64,000 bases of DNA. Source: a bacterium (GTDB lineage Bacteria; Pseudomonadota; Alphaproteobacteria; Micavibrionales; UBA2020). Positions 19,562 to 28,173 of the stretch are shown in pieces (position 1 is the stretch's first letter; each line of letters opens with the position of its first letter). Location: the NCBI GenBank assembly GCA_029945425.1, contig JAQSDV010000002.1, forward strand, positions 813,960 through 877,959. Reading direction: 5' to 3'. A program made the position numbers and the translations under genes. The notes beneath the pieces are model-generated. The model did no database searches. It saw only the letters and a list, made by a program, of their open reading frames with translations, and was not told where the DNA came from.

Positions 19562-19932
19562 GCGATATCTCGCTGCCGCCCGACGCGCCGAAGACGGGGC
19601 CAAAAAAAACCAGCAACAGCGGAACACGTTCGCTCCTGCTGTTTGTGGCATTGATTGCGCCAATGCCGGTGATGATTGCCGTCACGGAATTCTGGCTGAC
19701 ATATACCGCAGCGGGTCAAGCGCGCAAGGAAATCCCCTTCGAGGTGATCCGGCACATCATCTCTGACAGCAGCGACCCGCCCACCTGGCTCGCATTCATC
19801 GCCTTGCTGCCGTCCCTGGCGCTGCTGATGGTGGTTACAAAAACCACCCCGCATCGTGTTATGGCCTTTACCGCGCTGATCGTCTTTGCGTTGCTCGAAG
19901 TGATGGCGTTTTCTGAATTGCCGCGGTTCTGA
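19558..19932 (+). CDS. Small membrane protein between kbl and tdh
   Basis: Unrecognised 124-residue protein with a polar Pro/Lys-rich N-terminus and three hydrophobic stretches (about 22-45, 78-96 and 99-117). The start overlaps the kbl stop by four bases and tdh begins two bases after its stop, so it is tightly embedded in the threonine operon. A role in uptake, sensing or anchoring linked to threonine breakdown is possible but is only inferred from position. Confidence 0.68.
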   Translation: MSDISLPPDAPKTGPKKTSNSGTRSLLLFVALIAPMPVMIAVTEFWLTYTAAGQARKEIPFEVIRHIISDSSDPPTWLAFIALLPSLALLMVVTKTTPHRVMAFTALIVFALLEVMAFSELPRF

Positions 19933-19934
19933 CC

Positions 19935-20966
19935 ATGATGAAAGCTCTCTGCAAGAAAGAAGCAAAGCCCGGCATCTGGATGATCCACGATGCTCCTGTG
20001 CCGGAAATCGGCCCGAACGATGTGCTGATAAAAATCCGCAAAACCTCCATCTGCGGCACCGACATCCATATCTACAAATGGGATGAATGGTCGGCAAAAA
20101 CCGTTCCCGTGCCGCTGATCACCGGCCATGAATGGATGGGCGAGGTCGTCAAGATCGGCTCGGAAGTCAAGAACCTCGATATCGGGCAGCGCGTGTCGGG
20201 CGAAGGTCACCTCACCTGCGGCACCTGCCGCAACTGCCGCGCCGGCAAACAGCATCTTTGCACGCATACAAAGGGCGTGGGCGTGACGGTGCAGGGTGCC
20301 TATGCGGAATATTTCAAGCTGCCCGCATCGAACATCTTCAAGCTGTCGGACGATATTTCCGACGATATCGCCGCGTTTTTCGACCCGCTTGGCAACGCAG
20401 TGCATACGGCATTATCTTTCGATCTGGTCGGTGAAGACGTGCTGATTACGGGCGGCGGGCCGATTGGCTGCATGGCGGCGGCAATCTGCCGTTTTGCGGG
20501 CGCGCGGCATGTGGTGGTGACGGATATCAATCCCTACCGCCTCGAACTTGCGAAAAAGATGGGCGCAACGCGCGCGGTCAACGTCAGCAAGACGGAATTG
20601 AAGGCCGTGATGAAGGAACTCGGCATGACCGAGGGTTTCGACGTCGGCCTTGAAATGTCGGGCGTCGCGGTTGCGATCCGCCAGATGGTGGAGCTGATGC
20701 GCCACGGCGGCAAGATCGCCATGCTGGGCATCCCGCCGAAGGATTTGGCCATCGACTGGAACCATGTGATTTTCAAGGGCCTGTTCATCAAGGGCATCTA
20801 TGGCCGCGAAATGTACGAGACATGGTACAAGATGAACGCGATGGTGCAATCCGGTTTGGACATGAGCGCGATGATCACGCACAAGTTCAAGATCGACGAT
20901 TACCAGCAAGCCTTCGAAGTAATGGCCTCGGGTGAATCCGGCAAGGTCATCCTCGACTGGACGTAA
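19935..20966 (+). CDS. tdh: L-threonine 3-dehydrogenase
   Basis: Zinc-dependent medium-chain dehydrogenase that oxidises L-threonine to 2-amino-3-ketobutyrate with NAD+. The 343 residues show the catalytic-zinc ligands (Cys40, His65, Glu66 in GHEW), the structural-zinc cysteines 95, 98, 101 and 109, and the Rossmann motif TGGGPIG near 175. Together with Kbl, which is encoded two genes upstream, it converts threonine to glycine and acetyl-CoA. The next gene starts on the last base of its stop (TAATG). Confidence 0.96.
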   Translation: MMKALCKKEAKPGIWMIHDAPVPEIGPNDVLIKIRKTSICGTDIHIYKWDEWSAKTVPVPLITGHEWMGEVVKIGSEVKNLDIGQRVSGEGHLTCGTCRNCRAGKQHLCTHTKGVGVTVQGAYAEYFKLPASNIFKLSDDISDDIAAFFDPLGNAVHTALSFDLVGEDVLITGGGPIGCMAAAICRFAGARHVVVTDINPYRLELAKKMGATRAVNVSKTELKAVMKELGMTEGFDVGLEMSGVAVAIRQMVELMRHGGKIAMLGIPPKDLAIDWNHVIFKGLFIKGIYGREMYETWYKMNAMVQSGLDMSAMITHKFKIDDYQQAFEVMASGESGKVILDWT

Positions 20967-21550
20967 TGCAGAAAAACGCCGACATCCCGCTCTGGCTCAA
21001 GCTGCCCTACACGCTGCTGGCGGCGGTGGTGTTTCCCGTCTATTGGTGGAAATACGGCCTGCTGAATTTCCTGTGGTTTTCGGATATCGCGTTTTTCGTG
21101 ATGGTCTATGCGCTGTGGACGAAGAACCGGTTGATCCCCAGCATGATGGCAATCGGCGTTTTTCCGCTGGAGGCGTTGTGGCTCATCAGTTTCGCAACGC
21201 ATGGCGCATTTATCGGTATGGCGGATTATATGTTCGACGACACGCTGCCGCTGTGGCTGCGCGCGCTGTCGCTGTTCCATTTCCCGATGCCCGCAGCGAT
21301 TGCCTATATGATCTGGAAGTTCGGCTATGATAAACGCGCGCTGTTCCCGCAAATCGCGCTCGCGGCGATTGTCATCGTCACTTGCCATTTGTTCACGCTG
21401 AAAAGCGAAAACGTGAACATCATTTATCCGCCAAAGGGCATCACGATTCCGGAGGATATCTACATCTGGCTGATGCCCGCAACGCTGCTGACCTGCTGCA
21501 TTATCCCGATGCATTTTATCCTGAAGAGATTCTTCGGCGATAAAAAATAA
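20966..21550 (+). CDS. Multi-pass membrane protein downstream of tdh
   Basis: A 194-residue, very hydrophobic protein with about six membrane segments and several aromatic-rich loops (YWWKYGLLNFLWF). It resembles small conserved inner-membrane proteins of unknown function found in many proteobacteria, but I cannot name the family. The TAATG overlap with tdh puts it in the threonine operon. Its C-terminus is basic (KRFFGDKK), probably cytoplasmic. Confidence 0.68.
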   Translation: MQKNADIPLWLKLPYTLLAAVVFPVYWWKYGLLNFLWFSDIAFFVMVYALWTKNRLIPSMMAIGVFPLEALWLISFATHGAFIGMADYMFDDTLPLWLRALSLFHFPMPAAIAYMIWKFGYDKRALFPQIALAAIVIVTCHLFTLKSENVNIIYPPKGITIPEDIYIWLMPATLLTCCIIPMHFILKRFFGDKK

Positions 21551-21592
21551 CCCTGAATAACCGTTCATTTTCAAATAGATGAAGCTGCCTAA

Positions 21593-21629
21593 TTTGACGT
21601 AACGTCAAAGGCTATGGTATATTTATACC
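21593..21629 (+). promoter_or_regulatory. Promoter overlaid with two palindromes
   Basis: TTGACG at 21594-21599, 18 bases, then TATATT at 21618-21623 form a good sigma-70 promoter. The −35 lies inside a perfect palindrome TTTGACGT-A-ACGTCAAA (21593-21609) and the −10 inside GGTATA-TT-TATACC (21616-21629). The gene starts at 21652 after TAGGAG. The layout is that of an operator-controlled promoter; the regulator is not identified. Confidence 0.62.
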
Positions 21630-21651
21630 ACATAGCAACATTAGGAGTTTC

Positions 21652-22188
21652 ATGAGTTACAGCAGCCTGACGAGAGACACCGAAAAGAAATCCTTCTCCC
21701 TCCGCAGCGCCTTCGGCAAAGCCGCCGCCATCGTCGCCCTCGCCGCGACAGTCGCCTTTTACGGCCTCGGCTTTAACATCGGGCACGCCTATTACCAGCA
21801 ATGGCAGGATAACCAGGCGGCAGTCACACAGACATACGAGCAGCCCCGCACGGAAAACCTGCCATGGGTTGCAGCAGGCGCAACACTCGCGGTATCGCTG
21901 AGTGCTGGTTTCACGGGCATCGCGCTTGGCAAGAAGCGGGACAGCTATGGCGGTTATTCATCGGGCTACAGCTCGTCCTCCTCCAGCAATGACGGATTTT
22001 TCTGGGGCTACATGATGGGCTCCGGCAATAACAGCGGCGGCAGTTCGGGCAGCTGGGGCAGTTCATCCAGCAGCAACGATAAAGGCGGCGCAGCAGCAGC
22101 CATCGTCATTGTCGGCGCGGTTGCGCTGGCGGCCAGCGCGAGCGTCGTGACTTATAAGGCGATGAAGGCGAATTTCGGGAACGGTTAA
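21652..22188 (+). CDS. Gly/Ser-rich two-pass membrane protein, unknown
   Basis: Unrecognised 178-residue protein with hydrophobic segments near residues 24-46, 70-90 and 147-167. Between the second and third lies a low-complexity Ser/Gly/Tyr/Asn stretch (about 98-145; for example GGYSSGYSSSSSSNDG). Such linkers are common in surface or envelope-stress proteins, but no family is recognised. It has its own promoter with palindromic sites, described separately. Its stop overlaps the convergent TPM gene by four bases. Confidence 0.68.
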   Translation: MSYSSLTRDTEKKSFSLRSAFGKAAAIVALAATVAFYGLGFNIGHAYYQQWQDNQAAVTQTYEQPRTENLPWVAAGATLAVSLSAGFTGIALGKKRDSYGGYSSGYSSSSSSNDGFFWGYMMGSGNNSGGSSGSWGSSSSSNDKGGAAAAIVIVGAVALAASASVVTYKAMKANFGNG

Positions 22189-22814
22189 CTCAAGAATGGC
22201 GCGGGCGGCAGTTCGACCAGATTGTCGTCCAGCTCGTTCACGTCGTTGCGCACCTCGGGGAAGTGCTGAACCAGCACCGTGCTGCAGGCGCGTATAGCGT
22301 TCAGGAACGCGTCCTGCACCTTAAGCGCCCGCACGTCGCTCGCGACCGCATCGACAATGCGCACCCATTCATCCGGCAATACCTTGTCATTGATGCCCTT
22401 GTCGGCGATGATTTCGACATGATGTTCGGCGAGCGAGATAAACAGCATCACCCCGCTCCGCTTGTTCGTTTCATTCATTTTCAGCGCGAAAAACTGCTCG
22501 AAAGCATGGCGGCGGCAATTCGTCAAACGCAAGCCGCGCGGCGTGACCGCCACCTTGAGCGGTGTCAGCAGAAACAGCGCTGATAGTGCGATAAACGCGA
22601 TTGTCTGGATGCCGAAGGTCACCGTATTTATCGTCAGGATATTCACGACCGGCAGCACGAGCGCGATCATCGACGCCCAGAGGATCGGAAACAGCACATA
22701 GCGGGCGGACGACTGCGCCACGACGCAGACCATTTCGCCCGTCGTGGTTTTTTCGAGCGCCTCGACGGCAACCCTGATTTCGCGGCGCATGTCGTCGGTT
22801 ACTTTAAACGTCAT
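22185..22814 (-). CDS. TPM-domain membrane protein
   Basis: A 209-residue protein with an N-terminal TPM-like start (TDDMRREIRVAVEALEKTTTGEMVCVV), two central membrane helices (about 40-60 and 66-86), and a second soluble part carrying the TPM segment SGVMLFISLAEHHVEIIADKGI. TPM proteins occur with LemA in envelope or photosystem maintenance; the biochemical role in bacteria is unclear. Its ATG directly follows the stop of the other TPM gene (TAGATG), so the pair is coupled. No lemA gene is nearby. Confidence 0.8.
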   Translation of the reverse strand: MTFKVTDDMRREIRVAVEALEKTTTGEMVCVVAQSSARYVLFPILWASMIALVLPVVNILTINTVTFGIQTIAFIALSALFLLTPLKVAVTPRGLRLTNCRRHAFEQFFALKMNETNKRSGVMLFISLAEHHVEIIADKGINDKVLPDEWVRIVDAVASDVRALKVQDAFLNAIRACSTVLVQHFPEVRNDVNELDDNLVELPPAPFLS

Positions 22815-23474
22815 CTACCACCTCTTGAACGCGCCGCCGCCAAATATGCGGTCCGCATTGCCGTCGCCGAAAAACACCTTCAACAAAATCATGATGGGGA
22901 AAAGGATAAGGAACGGCAGATACCGGTTGCGTTTTTCAGTCGCGGTCAGGTATTCGCCCTTCAGCGCGTCCGATACGCCGCGCATGCCGTTGCGCAACGC
23001 CTGCGCCACATCGCCGGTTTTCAGGTTCGGGCGCATATGGCTTTTTAAAATATCCTTGATGATGGCGGGCGTCATGTACTGCTCCACGCCGGGCGCGAGG
23101 CTGAAGGCAACCGCGCCTTCCTGTTTCGATACCAGCACCAGCACGCCGGGCTTGGTCGTGGCGACGCCAAGCTGCTGCGCGGTGTACTGCGCGTACATCT
23201 TGGCTTCCCATTTTCCGAGCGTGGGCATCACCACAATCACCACCTGCCTTCCCGTCGCGAATTCGGTGTCATCGGCGAGTTCCAGCAACTCCGCGCGCAC
23301 GCGGTCGGTCAGCAGGTTGCCGTTGTCGATCACCTGACTGATGGATTTGTAATAGGGCGAAAAGGCGTGCATGGCCTCCGCGCGGTGCGTCAGCAGGCAC
23401 AGCGTTAAAACCAGCAATATCAGGCGTGAAAACTGCAAAGAATGATGCCCCTTTTCCGACTTCCATACTGCCAC
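22815..23474 (-). CDS. TPM-domain exported protein, YgcG-like
   Basis: A 219-residue protein with an N-terminal signal peptide or anchor (core LILLVLTLCLLTH), a periplasmic TPM domain (about 45-170; TGRQVVIVVMPTLG and KPGVLVLVSKQEGAVAFSLAPG), and a C-terminal membrane helix (LPFLILFPIMILLKVFF) followed by a Gly-rich tail ending GGGAFKRW. This is the YgcG architecture, with a much shorter Gly tail. It is first in a two-gene leftward unit of paired TPM proteins. Confidence 0.83.
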   Translation of the reverse strand: MAVWKSEKGHHSLQFSRLILLVLTLCLLTHRAEAMHAFSPYYKSISQVIDNGNLLTDRVRAELLELADDTEFATGRQVVIVVMPTLGKWEAKMYAQYTAQQLGVATTKPGVLVLVSKQEGAVAFSLAPGVEQYMTPAIIKDILKSHMRPNLKTGDVAQALRNGMRGVSDALKGEYLTATEKRNRYLPFLILFPIMILLKVFFGDGNADRIFGGGAFKRW

Positions 23475-23586
23475 AACCGCCTTAACAACGGATTACAACA
23501 ATTATGGCAATTTCGCGGGACGCATTGAGAAAATGTCCTATATAAGGCATGTTATCAGCAGTTTTCATCGCTTCAGGGAGCCCACC

Positions 23587-25155
23587 ATGTCCGCCAAGAA
23601 AAAACCGGCCGCGCAAAAGAACAACGTCCAGAAAATCCAGCTTGCCGATAACACGGCGCTGCTTCTGAAAAAACTGGGCGTGGATGCGAAGTCATTCACC
23701 GGCGGCACGCTGAAGGTGCGCAGCCCCATCGACGGATCCGAAATCGGCAAAGTGGTTGTCGACAATGCCAAGACGGTCGAAACCAAAGTCGCCCGCGCGC
23801 ACAAGGCGTTTTTAAACTGGCGCACCCTGCCCGCGCCGAAACGCGGCGAGCTGATCCGTCTGTACGGCGATGTGCTGCGCGCGAACAAGGAAGAACTGGG
23901 CAAACTGGTTTCCATCGAAGCCGGCAAGATCCTAACCGAAGGCCTGGGCGAAGTGCAGGAGATGATCGACATCTGCGATTACGCGGTCGGCCTGTCGCGC
24001 CAGATTTACGGCCTGACCATCGCATCCGAACGCCCGTCGCACAAGATGCAGGAAAACTGGCATCCCGTCGGCGTCGTCGGCGTGATTTCGGCGTTCAACT
24101 TCCCCATCGCCGTCTGGTGCTGGAACTTCGCGCTGGCGGTTGTCTGCGGCGACACCGTTGTGTGGAAGCCGTCGGAAAAAACCCCGCTGACCGCGCTTGC
24201 CTGCCAGGCGCTGTTTGAAAAAGTCGCGGCGACGCTGGATTATGTGCCCGACGGTGTTTCCGAACTCGTGATCGGCGAGCGTGATATCGGCGAGAAACTG
24301 GTGGACGACAAACGCATTCCCGTCATTTCCGCAACCGGTTCGACCCGCATGGGCCGCGAAGTGGCGCCCCGCGTGGCGGCACGTTTCGGCCGCTGCATCC
24401 TTGAACTCGGCGGCAACAACGCCATGGTCCTGGCCCCCAGCGCAGACCAGAACCTCGCCCTGATGGCGACCGTGTTCGGCGCGGTCGGCACCTGCGGCCA
24501 GCGCTGCACCAGCCAGCGCCGACTGATCGTCCACAAGGACATCGCCGACAAATTCGTCGCCCGCGTGAAAAAGGCATACAATTCGATGGGTGCCAAAATC
24601 GGCAGCCCGCTGGAATCCGACACGCTGATGGGCCCGCTGATCGACAAGATGGCGTTTGACGCCATGCAGGACACGCTGAAAAAAGCGAAAGCCGCAGGCG
24701 GCAAAGTGACCGGCGGCGAGCGCGTGCTGCAGGACAAATACCCGAACGCCTATTACGTCACGCCCGCCGTGGTCGAGATGCCGAAGCAGGCAGACATCGT
24801 GAAGCATGAAACCTTCGCGCCCATCATGTACATCGTTCGCTACGGCAAGTTTGACGAAGCGCTGCAGATCCACAACGACGTGCCGCAGGGCCTGTCGTCA
24901 TGCATCTTCACCAATGACGTGCGCGAGGCGGAATTGTTCACCTCCGCTGCCGGATCGGATTGCGGCATCGCGAACGTCAACCTCGGCACCTCCGGCGCTG
25001 AAATCGGCGGCGCGTTCGGTGGCGAGAAAGAAACCGGCGGCGGCCGCGAAAGCGGGTCCGACAGCTGGAAGGCGTATATGCGCCGCTCCACCAACACGAC
25101 CAACTACGGCACCGCATTGCCGCTGGCGCAGGGCGTGAAGTTCGACCTGGATTAA
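23587..25155 (+). CDS. ALDH7-type aldehyde dehydrogenase (probable aminoadipate semialdehyde dehydrogenase)
   Basis: NAD(P)-dependent dehydrogenase of the antiquitin (ALDH7) group, which oxidises alpha-aminoadipate semialdehyde/piperideine-6-carboxylate in lysine breakdown. The 522 residues contain the motifs WHPVGVVGVISAFNFPIAV, the catalytic glutamate in LELGGNNAMVL and the nucleophile Cys307 in GQRCTSQRR, forms close to antiquitin. The start at 23587 has AGGGAG nine bases upstream; the ATG at 23533 does not. The lysine-catabolism role is inferred from subfamily likeness; no other lysine-degradation gene is adjacent. Confidence 0.9.
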   Translation: MSAKKKPAAQKNNVQKIQLADNTALLLKKLGVDAKSFTGGTLKVRSPIDGSEIGKVVVDNAKTVETKVARAHKAFLNWRTLPAPKRGELIRLYGDVLRANKEELGKLVSIEAGKILTEGLGEVQEMIDICDYAVGLSRQIYGLTIASERPSHKMQENWHPVGVVGVISAFNFPIAVWCWNFALAVVCGDTVVWKPSEKTPLTALACQALFEKVAATLDYVPDGVSELVIGERDIGEKLVDDKRIPVISATGSTRMGREVAPRVAARFGRCILELGGNNAMVLAPSADQNLALMATVFGAVGTCGQRCTSQRRLIVHKDIADKFVARVKKAYNSMGAKIGSPLESDTLMGPLIDKMAFDAMQDTLKKAKAAGGKVTGGERVLQDKYPNAYYVTPAVVEMPKQADIVKHETFAPIMYIVRYGKFDEALQIHNDVPQGLSSCIFTNDVREAELFTSAAGSDCGIANVNLGTSGAEIGGAFGGEKETGGGRESGSDSWKAYMRRSTNTTNYGTALPLAQGVKFDLD

Positions 25156-25160
25156 AAAAC

Positions 25161-25457
25161 ATGAACGCCGGAATCGTTATGCTGCGCGACGGGACACCTT
25201 GCATCGCCTATGATGACAAGCTGCCTTATCCCATCAAGCATATCGAATTCTGCCGCGCGAATTTCCTGCTGACGCTCGTCTATAACGTGCCGGGCGCCAG
25301 CAAGATTTCGGGACGCAAACAGGGCAAGACCTTCGAATACCCCCTCGACCACCCGTTCGTGAAGACGCTGGAGCAAAAACGCGTCTGCGGCGTGGCGGCC
25401 ATGGGCGACAAGGATCTCCTTGAAATCAAGATGTATTCCGTTGTTTTCACAAGCTGA
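25161..25457 (+). CDS. Small protein downstream of ALDH, unknown
   Basis: Unrecognised 98-residue protein, soluble, with mixed alpha/beta character and two central cysteines. The ATG lies five bases after the ALDH stop, so it is probably cotranscribed. No motif is recognised. The segment LPYPIKHIEFCRANFLLTLVY looks like a beta-hairpin core. It is followed by a new promoter for the next gene, so the ALDH unit seems to end here. Confidence 0.55.
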   Translation: MNAGIVMLRDGTPCIAYDDKLPYPIKHIEFCRANFLLTLVYNVPGASKISGRKQGKTFEYPLDHPFVKTLEQKRVCGVAAMGDKDLLEIKMYSVVFTS

Positions 25458-25488
25458 TTTATAAATTTCCAGCGGCCCGCCATCCCTG

Positions 25489-25497
25489 TGGTATAAT
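25489..25497 (+). promoter_or_regulatory. Extended −10 promoter of the 94-residue orphan
   Basis: TGGTATAAT is a perfect TGn-TATAAT extended −10. No good −35 is seen, as is usual for this promoter class. Transcription would start about 30 bases before the ATG at 25538. Confidence 0.62.
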
Positions 25498-25537
25498 GGT
25501 CATTACAATCAAAGCTGCATTCCAGGGACTGTAGATC

Positions 25538-25822
25538 ATGGCGAACGAGCAAAAACCACAAGGTTCTATCCTCGAAGGCGCTGCCGGCGAAAAAGCGGCT
25601 GGCGTCGTCAACCTGCTCTATAACGTGATGAAGATGGAATTGTGCCTTGGGCTTGCCAATACCCTCGGCCTTGGCCTCAGCGGGCCTCTCAACAAAATGG
25701 AACTCGGCCAGATGGGCAATGTCAGCCCGACGGCCATGGGTATCAAGCCCGCGCTTGGTAATATGATGACGAACAACATGTCATCGCCGAAGATTCCGTC
25801 GCCGTCGAAAATTTTCAGCTAG
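25538..25822 (+). CDS. 94-residue monocistronic orphan, unknown
   Basis: Unrecognised protein of 94 residues, rich in Gly, Met, Asn and Leu, without charge clusters: a moderately hydrophobic middle (ELCLGLANTLGLGLSG) and a Met/Asn/Ser/Pro-rich C-terminus. It has its own extended −10 promoter and its own strong terminator, so it is expressed as a single-gene transcript, which supports it being real. The Shine-Dalgarno (AGGGA, about 12 bases upstream) is distant. It could be a structural or membrane-associated small protein. Confidence 0.6.
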   Translation: MANEQKPQGSILEGAAGEKAAGVVNLLYNVMKMELCLGLANTLGLGLSGPLNKMELGQMGNVSPTAMGIKPALGNMMTNNMSSPKIPSPSKIFS

Positions 25823-25840
25823 CATAAATTGCATTAAAAA

Positions 25841-25868
25841 AGCGCCCCTGTGACGGGGCGCTTTTTTA
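25841..25868. terminator. Intrinsic bidirectional terminator
   Basis: AGCGCCCC and GGGGCGCT make a perfect 8-bp stem with a six-base loop, followed by TTTTTT and preceded by an A-run. It ends the 94-residue gene on the + strand and the tandem Nudix gene on the − strand. Confidence 0.92.
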
Positions 25869-25879
25869 TTTGAACAAGA

Positions 25880-27205
25880 TTAACCCAAGCCGGCGATTTT
25901 GTTTGACAGCGATGCGGGCGGTTTCTTCGGCTCCGGCGCATTCGCCTTTGCCTTGATGCTGTCGCGGTTCTTGGCGAGCCAGAATGCCATGGCGAGGCTT
26001 TTCATGTCGGTCAGCCTGCCGTCTTCGGCGCGGGCGATGAATTCATCGGACGATATCACGACCGTCTTAATATCTTCGCCGACACCTGCGCGTCCGCGTA
26101 CGCCGCCGGCATTGCTGCTGTCGACGATGCCGGTGACAAGCGCGATTTTCTCGGTGCTGCCGCCCGCGCTCACATAGGCGCCAGAGTGAATGATGCTGCC
26201 ATTTTGCAGCGCAAGGCCGGTTTCGCGCGCGAGACGGTCGGCGGCTGCGGTCAGCAGATCCTCGCCTTTCTTCAGCATCGCGGCGGGCACGGTATCGGCA
26301 TAGGGGTAATCGCCCGCCGCCAGCATGCCTGTGCGCATTTCATTGACCAGCACGACTTCGTCACGTTTCGGGTCATAGCCCAGAATGGCGATCGCGTCGC
26401 CGCGTTCGAAATTCAGGCGTTTTAATGTCTGCTTGCCGCCGTCATGCTTGTCCTGCTCGACCGTCAGTTGCTCGATCTTGAACACACCGTCATAGAGCAT
26501 TTCGCGGGATTTGATTTCGGCCTGCGGGGGCGTCGGCTGTTTTTTGGGCGCGAAAACATCGGTGATTTTTGCATCGTCGTTCGGCTTCGCGTTTGTCGTG
26601 GCGTTCGGGTCGCGCAATTCGTCGCGGTGATTGGCGAGCCAGAAAGCGGAAACCAGGCTTTTCATGTCCTTGATGCGGCCGTCATTCGCACGTTCGATAA
26701 ATTCATCGGACGAGAGGATGACGGTCTTGATATTCTCCCCCTCGCCTTCCTTGCCATGTACGCCGCCGGCCTTGGACAAATCAACCTTGCCCACCACGAG
26801 TGCGATTTTTTCGGACGTGCCGCCTGCGCTCACATATGCGCCTGCATGGATGGTAATGGGCTCGATCAGGGTTTGCCCGGTCTCTTCGTCCGTCTCGCGG
26901 ACGGCTGCGTCGACATGCGTTTCACCCTTGTCGATCATGCCGGCAGGCAGGCTGTCGTTAAACGGGTAATCGCCTGCGGCCAGCATGCCGGGGCGCATTT
27001 CATTCACCATCAAAACTTCGTCACGCTGCGCGTCATAGGCAAGGATGCCGACCGCATGGCCGCGTTCGAAATGGATGCGCTTCACCGTTTCGCTGGTGCC
27101 GTCATGCTTGTCCATGTCGATGGTGAGTTCTTCGAGTTTGAAGAAGCCGCTATAGAGGCTCTTGCGGTCCGTGATCTTGGCTTGCGGTTTTTTCGGCTCG
27201 GTCAC
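25880..27205 (-). CDS. Tandem Nudix protein with one intact and one degenerate site
   Basis: A 441-residue protein made of two Nudix domains of the ADP-ribose pyrophosphatase type (about 9-200 and 229-420), joined by a Pro/Asn/Asp-rich linker. The domains are clearly related, with shared segments such as AGDYPF/AGDYPY and HAGAYVSAGGT/HSGAYVSAGGS. Domain 1 has a full Nudix box: Gly89, Glu95, Arg103-Glu104 and Glu107-Glu108. Domain 2 has Ala309 for the Gly, and DRLARE (323-328) where REUXEE is required, so it keeps Glu315 and Glu328 but loses Arg, the first Glu and one of the metal glutamates. Domain 2 is therefore probably non-catalytic. The gene precedes the terminator at 25841. Confidence 0.85.
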   Translation of the reverse strand: MTEPKKPQAKITDRKSLYSGFFKLEELTIDMDKHDGTSETVKRIHFERGHAVGILAYDAQRDEVLMVNEMRPGMLAAGDYPFNDSLPAGMIDKGETHVDAAVRETDEETGQTLIEPITIHAGAYVSAGGTSEKIALVVGKVDLSKAGGVHGKEGEGENIKTVILSSDEFIERANDGRIKDMKSLVSAFWLANHRDELRDPNATTNAKPNDDAKITDVFAPKKQPTPPQAEIKSREMLYDGVFKIEQLTVEQDKHDGGKQTLKRLNFERGDAIAILGYDPKRDEVVLVNEMRTGMLAAGDYPYADTVPAAMLKKGEDLLTAAADRLARETGLALQNGSIIHSGAYVSAGGSTEKIALVTGIVDSSNAGGVRGRAGVGEDIKTVVISSDEFIARAEDGRLTDMKSLAMAFWLAKNRDSIKAKANAPEPKKPPASLSNKIAGLG

Positions 27206-27295
27206 GGTATGGGCAATCCTCTAAACAAATGATTGCCATAATATCAAATCCCCTCCAATAAAGGAAGGGACATAATGCGTAATGATTATAAAGGT

Positions 27296-28009
27296 TTACT
27301 TACCGCCCGAACGCGCTTCACGCACCAGTTCCAGCACATCGATGCTGACGGGCGCGCGGTTGCGGAGAGCGCTGCGGCGGATATAGGGTTCGGGTTTCGC
27401 GGGTTTCATTTTTTCGCGGTTACGCGCGAGCCATAGTGCGAAGACCATGCATTTCATGTCGCGCAACTGGCCGCTTTCGGCCTGTGCGATGTAATCTTCG
27501 GCCTTCACGACGACGACGCGGATATCTTCGCCTTCCTCCGTCTTGCCCTGAAGGCTGCCGTTGACGACCTTGCTCATGTCGAGCGTGCCGATAACGAGCG
27601 TGATTTTTTCGGACGTGCCGCCGGAGGATACGTATGCGCCGTCATGGATGATGCGCGCGGAATTCAGCTGCGCGCCGGTTTCTTCAAAAAATTCGCGTGC
27701 AGCCGCCTCCAGCACCGCTTCGCCCGGATCGATCATGCCGGCGGGCAGCGCGTTGATAAAGGGGTAGTCGCCAGCCGACAGCAGGCCGGGATGCATCTCG
27801 TTGACCAGCAGCACTTCGTCTGTCGAGGGGTCATAACCGAGGATGGCGACCGCATGGCCGCGTTCAAACACCAGCCGCTTGATTTCCATCGAGCCGCCGT
27901 TGTGGGTATTCATGTTGATGGTGAGTTCGTCGACCTTGAAAAAGCCGTCATAGACACGTTTGCGCTCGGTAATTTCGGCCTTCAGCTTCTTCGGCATGCC
28001 ATCGTCCAT
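27296..28009 (-). CDS. Nudix hydrolase, ADP-ribose pyrophosphatase type
   Basis: A 237-residue single-domain Nudix enzyme, closely related in sequence to both domains of the downstream tandem protein (shared GDYPFxxxLPAGMIDxGE and HDGAYVSSGGTSEKI). Its Nudix box is intact: Gly91, Glu97, Arg105-Glu106, Glu109-Glu110. It probably hydrolyses ADP-ribose or a related nucleoside diphosphate sugar. The start at 28009 is chosen for the AAGGGG upstream; the frame is open to an ATG at 28051. It is transcribed in the same direction as the tandem gene, 90 bases upstream of it. Confidence 0.87.
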   Translation of the reverse strand: MDDGMPKKLKAEITERKRVYDGFFKVDELTINMNTHNGGSMEIKRLVFERGHAVAILGYDPSTDEVLLVNEMHPGLLSAGDYPFINALPAGMIDPGEAVLEAAAREFFEETGAQLNSARIIHDGAYVSSGGTSEKITLVIGTLDMSKVVNGSLQGKTEEGEDIRVVVVKAEDYIAQAESGQLRDMKCMVFALWLARNREKMKPAKPEPYIRRSALRNRAPVSIDVLELVREARSGGK

Positions 28010-28173
28010 GGACGTAGACCCCTTCACTGGTTGACATCCAATTATTAGCATAACCGCCCTGCAAACGCCATCGAAAACGGGCGTTCAAATGCCAATTTAT
28101 TTAATGATATCAATTAGTTGAGTATTGAGTATATCTATGGTTGCGCGGAGCATATGGGGCTAAGCCCTTGCTT

